NCBI RefSeq assembly: GCF_014268505.2
Contig: NZ_JABWQP020000002.1
Span: forward strand, 372,001-436,000
From: Pseudomonas khorasanensis
Lineage (GTDB): Bacteria; Pseudomonadota; Gammaproteobacteria; Pseudomonadales; Pseudomonadaceae
DNA: 64,000 nucleotides
Reading direction: 5' to 3'
Part shown: positions 9,635 to 17,853 of the stretch, piece after piece
How positions within the stretch are numbered: the stretch's first letter is position 1
Layout of the letters: each line of letters opens with the position of its first letter
Program-made: the position numbers and the translations under genes
The notes under the pieces: generated by a model
Databases searched by the model: none
Told to the model about the DNA's origin: nothing
Seen by the model: only the letters and a program-made list of their open reading frames with translations

Positions 9635-10334
9635 TGTGCAACTGCCGGCGGGCGTGAATGCCCACGAATTCAAGAGCCCGGTGCTGTTGGCCGAAGGTCT
9701 GGCGCTGAACGTGGCCAAACAACTGAGCGAGGCCATCGCCGCACGCGGCAACGCGGTGCTGGTGGTGTCTGGCGGGCGCAGCCCGGTCGCGTTTTTCCAG
9801 CATCTGGCCAAACAGGAACTGGATTGGTCGAAGGTGGTGATTACGCTTGCCGACGAACGCTGGGTGCCGGTCGAACACGCCGACAGCAATGCCGGCCTGC
9901 TCAAGCAGTATCTGCTCAAAGGCCCGGCGGCCAAGGCGCAGTTTCTCAGCCTTTACAGCGCTGCGGCGAATGTCGAGCAGGCGGCCGAACAGGCTGATCG
10001 TCTGCTCGGTGAGCTGCCGGCCATTGACGTGCTGGTGCTGGGCATGGGCGATGACGGTCACACCGCCTCGCTGTTTCCCGACAGTCCGAATCTCACCGAA
10101 GCCTTGCAAGCCGACGGCACGCGCCGTTGCTGGCCGATGCTGGCCCCGAGTGTGCCGCGTCAGCGCCTGACCATGAGCCGGGCGCTGCTGGCGTCGGCAC
10201 GACACAAAATTCTATCGATTTCCGGTCAATCGAAACTGACCACCCTGAATGCCGCGCTGGCATCCGATGACGTCGCGGCCATGCCGGTGCGCGCATTTCT
10301 GCAACCTACGTTAGAGATTTACTGGTGCCCATGA
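9621..10334 (+). CDS. pgl: 6-phosphogluconolactonase
   Basis: 237 aa cytoplasmic hydrolase converting 6-phosphogluconolactone to 6-phosphogluconate. DevB-type motifs are visible: [15 protein letters not shown] (about residues 48-62), DERWVP (about 79-84) and [14 protein letters not shown] (about 141-154). The start lies inside the end of zwf behind a GGGAGG ribosome-binding site, pointing to translational coupling. Middle gene of zwf-pgl-eda. Confidence 0.96.
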   Translation: MAISDVQLPAGVNAHEFKSPVLLAEGLALNVAKQLSEAIAARGNAVLVVSGGRSPVAFFQHLAKQELDWSKVVITLADERWVPVEHADSNAGLLKQYLLKGPAAKAQFLSLYSAAANVEQAAEQADRLLGELPAIDVLVLGMGDDGHTASLFPDSPNLTEALQADGTRRCWPMLAPSVPRQRLTMSRALLASARHKILSISGQSKLTTLNAALASDDVAAMPVRAFLQPTLEIYWCP

Positions 10335-10351
10335 GCCAAGGAACAGCCGCT

Positions 10352-11017
10352 ATGACAACCCCATCCCTGACCGTTTCCATGGCGGACAAAGTTGCCCTGA
10401 TCGACAGCCTCTGCGCCAAGGCGCGGATCCTGCCGGTGATCACCATCGCCCGCGAACAGGATGTCCTGCCGTTGGCCGACGCCCTCGCGGCCGGTGGTCT
10501 GACCGCGCTGGAAGTGACCCTGCGTTCGCAATTCGGTCTCAAGGCCATTCAGATCCTGCGCGAACAGCGCCCGGAACTGATGACCGGTGCCGGCACCGTG
10601 CTCGATCGCAACATGCTCGCCGCTGCCGAAGCGGCAGGCTCGCAATTCATCGTCACCCCGGGCATCACGCGCGACCTGCTGGAAGCCAGCGTCGATAGCC
10701 CGATCCCACTGTTGCCGGGCATCAGCAACGCGTCGGGGATCATGGAAGGCTATGGTCTGGGCTATCGCCGCTTCAAGCTGTTTCCGGCGGAAGTCAGCGG
10801 CGGTGTGGCGGCAATCAAGGCGCTCGGCGGTCCGTTCGGGGAAGTGAAATTCTGCCCGACTGGCGGCGTGAGTCCGGCCAATATCAAGAGCTACATGGCG
10901 TTGAAAAACGTCATGTGCGTGGGCGGAAGCTGGATGCTTGATCCGGAGTGGATCAAGAACGGCGACTGGGCCCGCATTCAGGAATGCACCGCCGAAGCCC
11001 TGGCGCTGCTGGACTGA
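10352..11017 (+). CDS. eda: KDPG aldolase (2-dehydro-3-deoxy-phosphogluconate aldolase)
   Basis: 221 aa class I aldolase splitting KDPG into pyruvate and glyceraldehyde-3-phosphate, the last Entner-Doudoroff step. The Schiff-base lysine lies in RFKLFPAEVSGG, and TGAGTVLD and FCPTGGVSP are family motifs. The ATG at 10352 is chosen over GTG 10325 and ATG 10331 because AAGGA lies nine bases before it and the protein then has the family length. The gap to pgl is 17 bases; a terminator follows. Confidence 0.97.
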   Translation: MTTPSLTVSMADKVALIDSLCAKARILPVITIAREQDVLPLADALAAGGLTALEVTLRSQFGLKAIQILREQRPELMTGAGTVLDRNMLAAAEAAGSQFIVTPGITRDLLEASVDSPIPLLPGISNASGIMEGYGLGYRRFKLFPAEVSGGVAAIKALGGPFGEVKFCPTGGVSPANIKSYMALKNVMCVGGSWMLDPEWIKNGDWARIQECTAEALALLD

Positions 11018-11053
11018 TCGACCCGACACTTCGTTGTGTGTTCTACGGCTTTA

Positions 11054-11084
11054 CGGTGCACTTGGTCGGTGCACCGTTTTTTTT
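11054..11084 (+). terminator. Rho-independent terminator after eda
   Basis: Stem CGGTGC / GCACCG around an 11-base loop followed by eight T residues; ends the zwf-pgl-eda transcript. Confidence 0.85.
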
Positions 11085-11187
11085 TGCGCCGAAAAAAGTA
11101 CCGCTACACGCCGCGATACATAGTTACCGCACAGCTGCTTTTATGTGGCGTTAACCTGCGTTCATCTTATGGAAGAGAGAACGCTTC

Positions 11188-11769
11188 ATGGACGACCTTC
11201 AATCTTTAACCCTTACGCCTCGATCGCCTTGCCAACCGAAGCAGATTCCCCGCCACAGCCCCAATTGGCGCGCGCCCGAACCTGAGGTGCGCAACATCAG
11301 CCAAGGCCTCGAAGGGGTGCCGCTGATCATGCGACTTTCCCTGGTCGATGCCATGACCGGCGAACCCGTGGTCGGCGCGCTGGTGCGTATCCAGCAGACC
11401 GTCCACACCGACACCTGCCTGCGCGGCAGTCAATCGACCGACAGCCACGGCATCGTCCGTTTCACCAGTGTCTACCCGGATCGCCCGGCGCCCGGCACGT
11501 CCTGTGTCACGCTGAACGTGTACATTCCCGGCGACGAGACAGACACGCGAGCTCACCACGAAGCGTGGGCTGGAACCTTGCACCTGGCCGGTCATTGCGG
11601 CTGTGAAAACGTCGCCGAGGATAACTTGCGGCTGCTGCTGCGCCCGATTGCCGGCGAGTCTTTCGAAGACGGCGCCTTGGCTTGCCTGACCCTTGGCATC
11701 GACACCTTTGCCGTGTCCTCGCAGATTGGCCTCGAAGGCTACGAGAAAACTGACGGTGTGCCGTTTTAA
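11188..11769 (+). CDS. Intradiol-dioxygenase-like beta-sandwich protein lacking iron ligands
   Basis: 193 aa. The stretch from about residue 50 (LVDAMTGEPVVGALVRIQQ, then LRGSQSTDSHGIVRFTSVYP) follows the fold signature of intradiol ring-cleavage dioxygenases (G-P-V-x-G-A-x-V, LRG-x-Q-x-T-D, G-x-x-x-F-x-T). The metal ligands of that family are not there: no Tyr before LRG, no PGxY and no HxH after it. There is a Cys/His cluster (HLAGHCGC, about 131-138). It is therefore likely a non-catalytic or repurposed relative. A ribosome-binding site (GAAGAGAGAACG) is weak. Its stop overlaps the stop of the convergent aminotransferase gene by four bases. Function unknown. Confidence 0.7.
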   Translation: MDDLQSLTLTPRSPCQPKQIPRHSPNWRAPEPEVRNISQGLEGVPLIMRLSLVDAMTGEPVVGALVRIQQTVHTDTCLRGSQSTDSHGIVRFTSVYPDRPAPGTSCVTLNVYIPGDETDTRAHHEAWAGTLHLAGHCGCENVAEDNLRLLLRPIAGESFEDGALACLTLGIDTFAVSSQIGLEGYEKTDGVPF

Positions 11770-12947
11770 CGCAGCTGGTTCAGCGCACGCACCAGCAGTT
11801 CCATTTCGGCAGCCGTGGTGGTCAGTCCCGGGGTGATGCGAATGCACGGCCCACAGGCGGCGCCTGTGCGCACCACAGTGAACAGGTTGAACTCGGCCAG
11901 AAGGCGTTCGGCCATGACCTGTTGATCGTCATGGCGGGTGAAGCGCAGCGAGGTGATCCCGCAATACAGCTGCGGGTCATCCGGTGTCATCACTTCGATG
12001 CCTGGCAGGTGCCGCACGGCGCTGACCCACAGGTTGCGCAGGTAATTCAAACGCGCGCCCTTGGCCGGCGCTCCGCCAAGCGAATGGTGCTCCTCGAAAA
12101 CCAGCGGCAACGTCATCAGCGCTGGAATGTTCGGCGTGCTGTACGAGGTGCGCCCACGAATATCGGTGATCGGATAATGCATCTCGCCCATGTCCGGATC
12201 GATATCGGCCAAGCGCTGCGGGGCGATATAGATGAAGCCGAGGGTGAGCGGCGCCCCGATCCACTTGTGCAGGTTGTAACCGGCGAAGGCGATGCCCAGG
12301 GCGTCGAGATCGAATTCGATCTGGCCGAGGGCGTGAGCACCGTCGAGGATGATGTCGACACCATGCTCTTTGGCCAGCGCGGCGATGGCTTGCACCGGCA
12401 TCACCAGACCGGTGCGATGGGTGACGTGGGTCAGCGCCATCAACTTGAGTTTCGGATGACGGATGAAGGTCTCGCGGTAGGTCTCGAGCAGGCTGTCGTA
12501 ACTGGCGGGATGGCGGTGGGCGACCTCGATCACTTCAACGCCACGTTGTCTGGCCAGCCAGCGCATGGCGCCCTTGACCGTATCGTATTCAAGGTCGCAG
12601 ATCAGCACCTGATCGCCCGGTTGCAGGCGGTTGTAATTGCGGATCAGCGATTGCAGGCCTTCGGTGGCGTTGCGGGTCAGGGCCAGGCTTTGCGCACGTA
12701 CACCGATCAATTCGGCGAGTTGCGCGCGGATGTCCAGGTTGTCTTTCTGCTCGAAGCGTTGGCGCACATAAACCGAGTTGCAGGTGTTGATCAGCTCTAT
12801 GTTGCGCTGGTACTCCTCGATAACCGTACGCGACATGCGCCCGAAGTAACCGTTCTCCAGGTTCACTGGGCCGGGCTGGACATCGTAACGGTCGGCGAAG
12901 GTCTGCCAGAAGGCTTCGTCACGGGCGCGGCGGGTGTTGTCGGGCAT
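11766..12947 (-). CDS. Class V PLP-dependent aminotransferase (isopenicillin-N epimerase-like)
   Basis: 393 aa, fold-type I PLP enzyme. The Schiff-base lysine is expected in GYNLHKWIGAP (about residues 223-233), and the PLP-phosphate aspartate motif is DIILDGAHALGQ (about 198-209). TRNATEGLQSL (about 85-95) binds cofactor. Related proteins include cysteine desulfurases, isopenicillin-N epimerases and ergothioneine lyases; the exact substrate cannot be read here. It may be followed by the intradiol-like gene on the opposite strand, not in one operon. The DUF3820 gene lies upstream on the same strand with a 29-base gap and may be co-transcribed. Confidence 0.85.
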   Translation of the reverse strand: MPDNTRRARDEAFWQTFADRYDVQPGPVNLENGYFGRMSRTVIEEYQRNIELINTCNSVYVRQRFEQKDNLDIRAQLAELIGVRAQSLALTRNATEGLQSLIRNYNRLQPGDQVLICDLEYDTVKGAMRWLARQRGVEVIEVAHRHPASYDSLLETYRETFIRHPKLKLMALTHVTHRTGLVMPVQAIAALAKEHGVDIILDGAHALGQIEFDLDALGIAFAGYNLHKWIGAPLTLGFIYIAPQRLADIDPDMGEMHYPITDIRGRTSYSTPNIPALMTLPLVFEEHHSLGGAPAKGARLNYLRNLWVSAVRHLPGIEVMTPDDPQLYCGITSLRFTRHDDQQVMAERLLAEFNLFTVVRTGAACGPCIRITPGLTTTAAEMELLVRALNQLR

Positions 12948-12976
12948 GGTCGGCGAGGCTCAAGGAGGAGGGCGCT

Positions 12977-13213
12977 TCAGTGGCGCGGGGCGGGTTTGCC
13001 ATGTTTGGCGCGCAGCGGTTCGAGCAGGTCCGACAGGCCGTTATGGTCGATCTCCTGCATCAGGGCCAGCAGGCCACCGAGTTCGCCATGCGGGAAGCCT
13101 TCGCGGGCGAACCAGTTCAAATAGGGCCCGGGCAGGTCGGCAATGATACGGCCCTTGTATTTGCCGAAGGGCATCTCGCGGGTGATCAACAGTTCAAGTT
13201 TTTCAGGATTCAT
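12977..13213 (-). CDS. DUF3820 family protein
   Basis: 78 aa basic-ended small protein with the DUF3820 core MPFGKYKGRIIADLPGPYL followed by WFAREGFP and a leucine-rich helix. The family is sometimes annotated as a putative quorum-sensing-regulated factor; the fold resembles a domain of DNA-polymerase III epsilon-linked proteins, but no activity is established. It precedes the aminotransferase gene on the minus strand. Confidence 0.8.
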   Translation of the reverse strand: MNPEKLELLITREMPFGKYKGRIIADLPGPYLNWFAREGFPHGELGGLLALMQEIDHNGLSDLLEPLRAKHGKPAPRH

Positions 13214-13363
13214 CAGAAGGCTTCATACGGATTTAAATCAGATTCGAAAATACAGGCATTCTGCATGCAGGCCAAATGACAGATCATGCAAAAAACCAGC
13301 ATGCAGATCGTTCAATGTTTTATAAGTTATTGAAACATAACAGTTTATAGCGGTCAGCGAAGC

Positions 13364-13379
13364 TGGCACGCACGCTGCA
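13364..13379 (+). promoter_or_regulatory. Sigma-54 (RpoN) type -24/-12 promoter
   Basis: TGGCACGCACGCTGCA matches TGGCACG-N4-TTGCA with one substitution and has the required 10 bases between GG and GC. It lies 41 bases before the ATG of the PA2169-like gene, so the start of transcription would fall at about 13390. Confidence 0.72.
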
Positions 13380-13419
13380 ATATCCCTTGCATCTTCAACC
13401 CATCGCAAGGAATTGAAAA

Positions 13420-13887
13420 ATGTCCGACATGAATAAAGAAGCCATTTCTGTACTCAACGACCTGATTGAAACCTGCAAGGACGGTCAGGAAGGGTTCAAG
13501 ACTTGCGCCGAAGACATCAAGCACCCGGAATTGAAAACCCTGTTCGTAACCCGCTCCGCCGATTGCGCCACCGCGGCTGCCGAGCTGCAAGCGCTAGTGC
13601 GTTCGCTGGGCGGCGACCCTGAAACTTCCACCAGCCTGAGCGGTGACATGCACCGTCGCTGGGTCGATGTTAAATCCATGTTCACCGGCAAAGACGAAGA
13701 AGCCGTGCTGAACGAAGCCGAGCGCGGCGAAGACCATGCGCTGAAAGCTTACAAGGAAGCGCTGGAAAAAATCGCCAAGCACAATCTGGTCGGGATCAAG
13801 GACGTGGTTGAGCGTCAGTACCATGGCGTACAACGCAATCACGACCAAGTGAAAGCCCTGCGTAACCAGGCGCGTGCCAACTCGTAA
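13420..13887 (+). CDS. PA2169-family four-helix-bundle protein (DUF2383)
   Basis: 155 aa, all-helical ferritin-like protein without signal peptide. ALNDLIETCKDGQEGF-type opening (VLNDLIETCKDGQEGFKTCAED), then HPELKTLFVTRSADCATAA and a helix with EAERGEDHALKAYKEAL match the PA2169/DUF2383 family. Members are stress- or stationary-phase-linked in Pseudomonas; the function is not known. Good ribosome-binding site (AAGGAAT). It is monocistronic: a sigma-54-type promoter before it and a terminator after it. Confidence 0.88.
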   Translation: MSDMNKEAISVLNDLIETCKDGQEGFKTCAEDIKHPELKTLFVTRSADCATAAAELQALVRSLGGDPETSTSLSGDMHRRWVDVKSMFTGKDEEAVLNEAERGEDHALKAYKEALEKIAKHNLVGIKDVVERQYHGVQRNHDQVKALRNQARANS

Positions 13888-13905
13888 GCGTTAGTCGGCT
13901 ACAAC

Positions 13906-13932
13906 AAACGCCAGCTTGTCTGGCGTTTTTTT
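13906..13932 (+). terminator. Rho-independent terminator
   Basis: AAACGCCAG / CTGGCGTTT stem with a TTGT loop, followed by a run of T, after the PA2169-like gene. Confidence 0.88.
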
Positions 13933-13948
13933 GTGTCCGCAGGAAAAG

Positions 13949-14110
13949 CCCCTCATCCTAGCCCTCTCCCGGAAGGAGAGGGGACTGACCGAGGTGTTTT
14001 TCAAATTACAGCGGCCTGAAATATCCAGTCGAACTCAGGATCTGAAAAGCCCGAAGATAGGCTCCCTTTCCCCCTCGCCCCCTTGGGGGAGAGGGCTGGG
14101 GTGAGGGGGA
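13949..14110. repeat. Second inverted CCCTCATCCTAGCCCTCTCCC repeat pair
   Basis: Left arm 13949-13985 and right arm at about 14070-14110 are inverted copies of the element at 6895-7070 (CCTAGCCCTCTCCCGGAAGG and GAGAGGGCTGGGGTGAGGG). It fills the convergent gap between the PA2169-like gene and phaJ1. Confidence 0.8.
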
Positions 14111-14137
14111 AAGTTCTACCTGACACCCCACAATCCA

Positions 14138-14608
14138 TCAACCAATACTGATTGCCGGCAACGTCGGCAGTGTCACGGTCTGCTGCTTGCGCGGCGCCAG
14201 GATCTCCGCCTCGCCATCGACCACAAGCTCATCACGCTGGTTGAACACGCGCGTGGCGATGCGCACACGAAACTTCGGCAGCTTTTCCAGAATTTCCAGA
14301 CGCACCGTCAGCGTGTCGCCAATCTTGACCGGCTTCTGAAAGCTCATTTGCTGACCGATATAAATAGTGCCCGGCCCCGGCAGTTCGCAGGCTACCGCGG
14401 CGCTGATCAGCGCACCGCTGAACATGCCATGGGCGATGCGCTCCTTGAACATGCTGGCGGCGGCAAATTCGGCGTCCAGGTGCACCGGGTTGTGGTCGCC
14501 CGACATCGCGGCGAACAGCTGAATGTCGCGCTCTTCGACAGTCTTGCTGTAGCTGGCAGTCTGGCCGACTTCGAGGGCTTCGTAAGGGATGTTGGTAACC
14601 TGGGTCAT
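14138..14608 (-). CDS. phaJ1: (R)-specific enoyl-CoA hydratase, PhaJ1/MaoC type
   Basis: 156 aa hot-dog fold hydratase adding water to trans-2-enoyl-CoA to give (R)-3-hydroxyacyl-CoA, linking beta-oxidation to polyhydroxyalkanoate monomers. The catalytic Asp-His motif is SGDHNPVHLD (about residues 36-45), followed by HGMFSGALIS. The ATG at 14608 (MTQVTNIPYE) has AGGAATC upstream and gives the family length; a longer GTG start at 14644 is unlikely. Neighbours (lipase, fadD2, fadD1) reproduce the P. aeruginosa PA3302-PA3299 order, where PA3302 is phaJ1. Confidence 0.88.
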   Translation of the reverse strand: MTQVTNIPYEALEVGQTASYSKTVEERDIQLFAAMSGDHNPVHLDAEFAAASMFKERIAHGMFSGALISAAVACELPGPGTIYIGQQMSFQKPVKIGDTLTVRLEILEKLPKFRVRIATRVFNQRDELVVDGEAEILAPRKQQTVTLPTLPAISIG

Positions 14609-14650
14609 CGGTTTGATTCCTGTGACGGATTTCTGTGAATCCACAAAAAA

Positions 14651-15595
14651 TTATTCGCTGCGCTGTGGGCGCGGATGGCTCAGGGCCTGGTCGATCCAGG
14701 CCAGCACATCGGCGATTACGTCGTCGCGATTGGTTTCGTTAAACAATTCGTGCCGTGCCTGCGGGTAGATCTTTAATTGCAGATGCTGGCTGCCAGCCCT
14801 GCGCAAGGCATTGGCCAGATATGTCAGACGCTTGCCCGCGCTCACCGGATCACATTCACCGCCAATCACCAGCAGCGGCAGGCCCGGATCGATCTGCGCG
14901 AGATTGGACGCTTTGCTGATTTGCTGCAAGCCGCCGAGCAGGTCGATCCATAGCTGATTGGTGCAGCGAAAGCCGCACAACGGGTCCGCAGCGTATTTGT
15001 CGACCTCGACGGGGTCGCGGCTTAACCAGTCAAAGCGCGTGCGCACCGGCTTGAACTTGTTGTTGAACGAGCCGAACGACAGCCATTCGATCAGCGCGCT
15101 GCGGCCCTTGCCACCCCGACGCAGCTTTTCCAGCCGGGCGATCTGCCGGGCGGCGCGATACAAGGGCACCGGCTGGAAATTCGAGCCGCTGAGAATCGCC
15201 CCATGCAGACTGGCGCTGTGGTGCAGCAAATAGGCTTGGGCCAGGTAACTGCCCATGCTGTGGCCGAGCAGGATGATCGGCACGCCGGGGTGTTGCTGGC
15301 CGATGTGCTGATTGAGGCTGGCGAGATCGCCGAGGACTTTGCACCAGCCATCCTCTTCGGCGAAATGGCCGAGGGTGCCGTGATCGGCCGTTCTGCCATG
15401 GCCTCGCAGATCCGGTGCATACACGCCGTAGTCTTTGTCGCAAAACGTGTCGGCGAGCCGGGCGTAGCGAGCGCTGTGTTCGGCCATGCCATGGGCCAGC
15501 AGAATGACCGCTTTCAGTGGCTTGGGCGGCAGCCAGCGGTTGACGTACAGGCGGCTGCGGTCACTCGCGTCCAGCCAGAAAGTGTCGTGGTTCAT
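14651..15595 (-). CDS. Alpha/beta hydrolase, monoacylglycerol-lipase-like
   Basis: 314 aa serine hydrolase of the Hydrolase_4 group. Oxyanion region LLAHGMAEHSARY (about residues 32-44), PDLRGHGRT, the nucleophile elbow GHSMGSYLAQ (catalytic Ser), and a late ARHELFNE carrying the catalytic His. The ATG at 15595 (MNHDTFWLDASDRS) is preferred to an upstream one. Located between phaJ1 and fadD2 (counterpart of PA3301), it likely releases fatty acids from acylglycerols or lysophospholipids for the adjacent ligases. The substrate is inferred. Confidence 0.82.
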   Translation of the reverse strand: MNHDTFWLDASDRSRLYVNRWLPPKPLKAVILLAHGMAEHSARYARLADTFCDKDYGVYAPDLRGHGRTADHGTLGHFAEEDGWCKVLGDLASLNQHIGQQHPGVPIILLGHSMGSYLAQAYLLHHSASLHGAILSGSNFQPVPLYRAARQIARLEKLRRGGKGRSALIEWLSFGSFNNKFKPVRTRFDWLSRDPVEVDKYAADPLCGFRCTNQLWIDLLGGLQQISKASNLAQIDPGLPLLVIGGECDPVSAGKRLTYLANALRRAGSQHLQLKIYPQARHELFNETNRDDVIADVLAWIDQALSHPRPQRSE

Positions 15596-15817
15596 GGCGA
15601 TTCCTTTGCTCGGCATCGCCACAGTGTATAGCGCGTCTGATCAGCCCACGCCACGGCAGGAAGATTCACACGATCAATGAGGGCTTTCGCCATATTTGCC
15701 TCACTGGCCATAGCTGCTAGTGTCCGTGAAGCTCCGCTTTGTGCTTTTCGCTTCAATGGAGGAAGCAAAAACGACAGAAAGCGGCCCGGATCGGCTCAGG
15801 TAAAGAGGACAAGAACA

Positions 15818-17506
15818 ATGCAACCTGATTTCTGGAATGACAAACGCCCGGCCGGCGTACCGCTGGACATCGACATGGGCGAGTTCAAGTCGGTCATTGA
15901 GGTGTTTGAGCGTTCCTGCAAGAAGTTTGCTGATCGCCCGGCGTTCAGCAACATGGGCATCACGCTGACTTACGCCGAACTCGAACGCCAGAGCGCCGCT
16001 TTCGCCGGTTACCTGCAGGCGCATACCGATCTGGTGCCGGGGGATCGCATCGCGGTGCAGATGCCCAACGTTCTGCATTATCCGATTGCCGTGTTCGGCG
16101 CATTGCGCGCCGGGCTGATCGTTGTCAACACCAACCCGCTGTATACCGCGCGGGAAATGCGCCACCAGTTCAAGGATTCCGGTGCGCGCGCGTTGGTGTA
16201 CCTGAACATGTTCGGGCAGAAAGTCCAGGAAGTGCTGCCCGACACCGATATCCAGTACCTGATCGAAGCGAAGATGGGCGACCTGATGCCCGCCGCCAAG
16301 GGCTGGCTGGTCAACACCGTGGTCAGCAAAGTGAAGAAGCTGGTGCCGGAGTATTCGCTGCCCCAGGCGGTCTCGTTCAAGAGCGCGCTGCGCATGGGCC
16401 GTGGTCTGGGTATCAAGCCGCTGAACGTCGGTCTTGAGGATATCGCCGTTTTGCAATACACCGGCGGTACCACCGGCCTGGCTAAGGGCGCGATGCTCAC
16501 ACACGGCAACCTGGTGGCGAACATGCAGCAGGTGCGCGCTTGTCTTGCACAGCTCGGCCCTGACGGGCAGCCTCTGTTGCGCGAAGGCCAGGAGGTCATG
16601 ATCGCTCCGCTGCCGCTTTATCACATCTATGCATTCACCGCGAACTGCATGTGCATGATGGTCTCGGGCAACCACAACGTGCTGATTTCCAATCCGCGGG
16701 ACATCGCCGGGTTCATCAAGGAACTGAAGAACTGGCGTTTCTCGGCGCTGCTCGGTTTGAACACCTTGTTTGTGGCGCTGATGGACCATCCCGATTTCAA
16801 GACCCTGGATTTCTCCAGTCTCAAGCTCACCAACTCTGGAGGCACTGCGCTGGTCAAGGCCACCGCCGAGCGCTGGGAGCAAATCACCGGTTGCCGCATC
16901 ACCGAAGGCTACGGGTTGACCGAAACTTCTCCGGTGGCCTGCACCAATCCCTACGGCGATCAGTCGCGACTCGGCACTGTCGGCCTGCCGGTTCCGGGCA
17001 CACTGGTCAAAATCATCAACGATGACGGCGTCGAGCAGCCGCTCGGCGAGCGTGGCGAGTTGTCCATCAAAGGCCCGCAGATCATGAAGGGCTACTGGAA
17101 CAAGCCCGAAGCCACCGCCGAAGTGCTGGACGCCGAAGGCTGGTTCAAGTCCGGCGACATCGCGGTAATCGACCCGGACGGTTTCGTGCGTATCGTCGAT
17201 CGCAAAAAGGACATGATCATCGTCTCCGGTTTCAACGTGTATCCGAACGAAATCGAAGACGTGGTCATGGCCCACCCGAAAGTCGCCAACTGCGCGGTGA
17301 TCGGTGTGCCGGACGAACGCTCGGGGGAGGCGGTGAAACTGTTCGTGGTGGCGCGGGAAACCGGCGTCAGCCTGGAAGAGCTGAAGGCTTACTGCAAAGA
17401 GAATTTCACCGCCTACAAGGTGCCGAAACACATCGTGCTGCGTGAGTCGTTGCCGATGACGCCTGTAGGGAAAATTCTGCGTCGCGAGTTGCGCGATATC
17501 GCCTAG
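15818..17506 (+). CDS. fadD2: Long-chain fatty acid-CoA ligase FadD2
   Basis: 562 aa peripheral membrane enzyme activating fatty acids to acyl-CoA via acyl-AMP. The ATP/AMP motif YTGGTTGLAKGAML (about residues 213-226), TEGYGLTETSP (about 361-371) and the C-terminal DRKKDMIIVSGFNVYPNE and PKHIVLRESLPMTPVGKI are intact. The ATG at 15818 with AGAGGA upstream gives the P. aeruginosa FadD2 length; the open frame upstream from 15677 is not conserved-looking. Tandem with its paralogue fadD1; divergent from the lipase gene. Confidence 0.9.
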   Translation: MQPDFWNDKRPAGVPLDIDMGEFKSVIEVFERSCKKFADRPAFSNMGITLTYAELERQSAAFAGYLQAHTDLVPGDRIAVQMPNVLHYPIAVFGALRAGLIVVNTNPLYTAREMRHQFKDSGARALVYLNMFGQKVQEVLPDTDIQYLIEAKMGDLMPAAKGWLVNTVVSKVKKLVPEYSLPQAVSFKSALRMGRGLGIKPLNVGLEDIAVLQYTGGTTGLAKGAMLTHGNLVANMQQVRACLAQLGPDGQPLLREGQEVMIAPLPLYHIYAFTANCMCMMVSGNHNVLISNPRDIAGFIKELKNWRFSALLGLNTLFVALMDHPDFKTLDFSSLKLTNSGGTALVKATAERWEQITGCRITEGYGLTETSPVACTNPYGDQSRLGTVGLPVPGTLVKIINDDGVEQPLGERGELSIKGPQIMKGYWNKPEATAEVLDAEGWFKSGDIAVIDPDGFVRIVDRKKDMIIVSGFNVYPNEIEDVVMAHPKVANCAVIGVPDERSGEAVKLFVVARETGVSLEELKAYCKENFTAYKVPKHIVLRESLPMTPVGKILRRELRDIA

Positions 17507-17530
17507 GGCTGAACCGCAGCGCTTGTGACA

Positions 17531-17593
17531 TTCGCGAGCAGGCTCGCTCCCACAGGTATCGATGGTTTCTGTGGGAGCGAGCCTGCTCGCGAA
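17531..17593. repeat. REP pair in the 347-base fadD2-fadD1 gap
   Basis: Two back-to-back inverted copies of TTCGCGAGCAGGCTCGCTCCCAC. The rest of the gap (17594-17853) is an A/T-richer leader of fadD1 with no ORF or recognised operator; a separate fadD1 promoter is likely there. Confidence 0.88.
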
Positions 17594-17853
17594 TCTTTTG
17601 TGCCCGCTGAATTCGGGGATTTTGGGGAGTTATAGGATTTTTGCTCTAAAATGACCGCTGGCAAGTCTTGAGTCACCAATATGACTGTAGGGGCCGTTTT
17701 TGGCTCTGGTCGACCCTTGGCAAAGCTGCTACTCTCGGCGCGCTTTGTGACTTCTCGGCCTGTAAAACGCCGGATTCACCAATACCAAATACACACCAAT
17801 AATAATCGCATCAAATGCGGTGAAGAATTCGCGTTGCTGAGGAGTGGGCTTCC

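Noticed and set aside
11766..13213. Ergothioneine lyase or cysteine desulfurase assignment for the class V aminotransferase
   Set aside because: The visible motifs fit the family only; no neighbour (egtB, isc or suf genes) supports a specific reaction.
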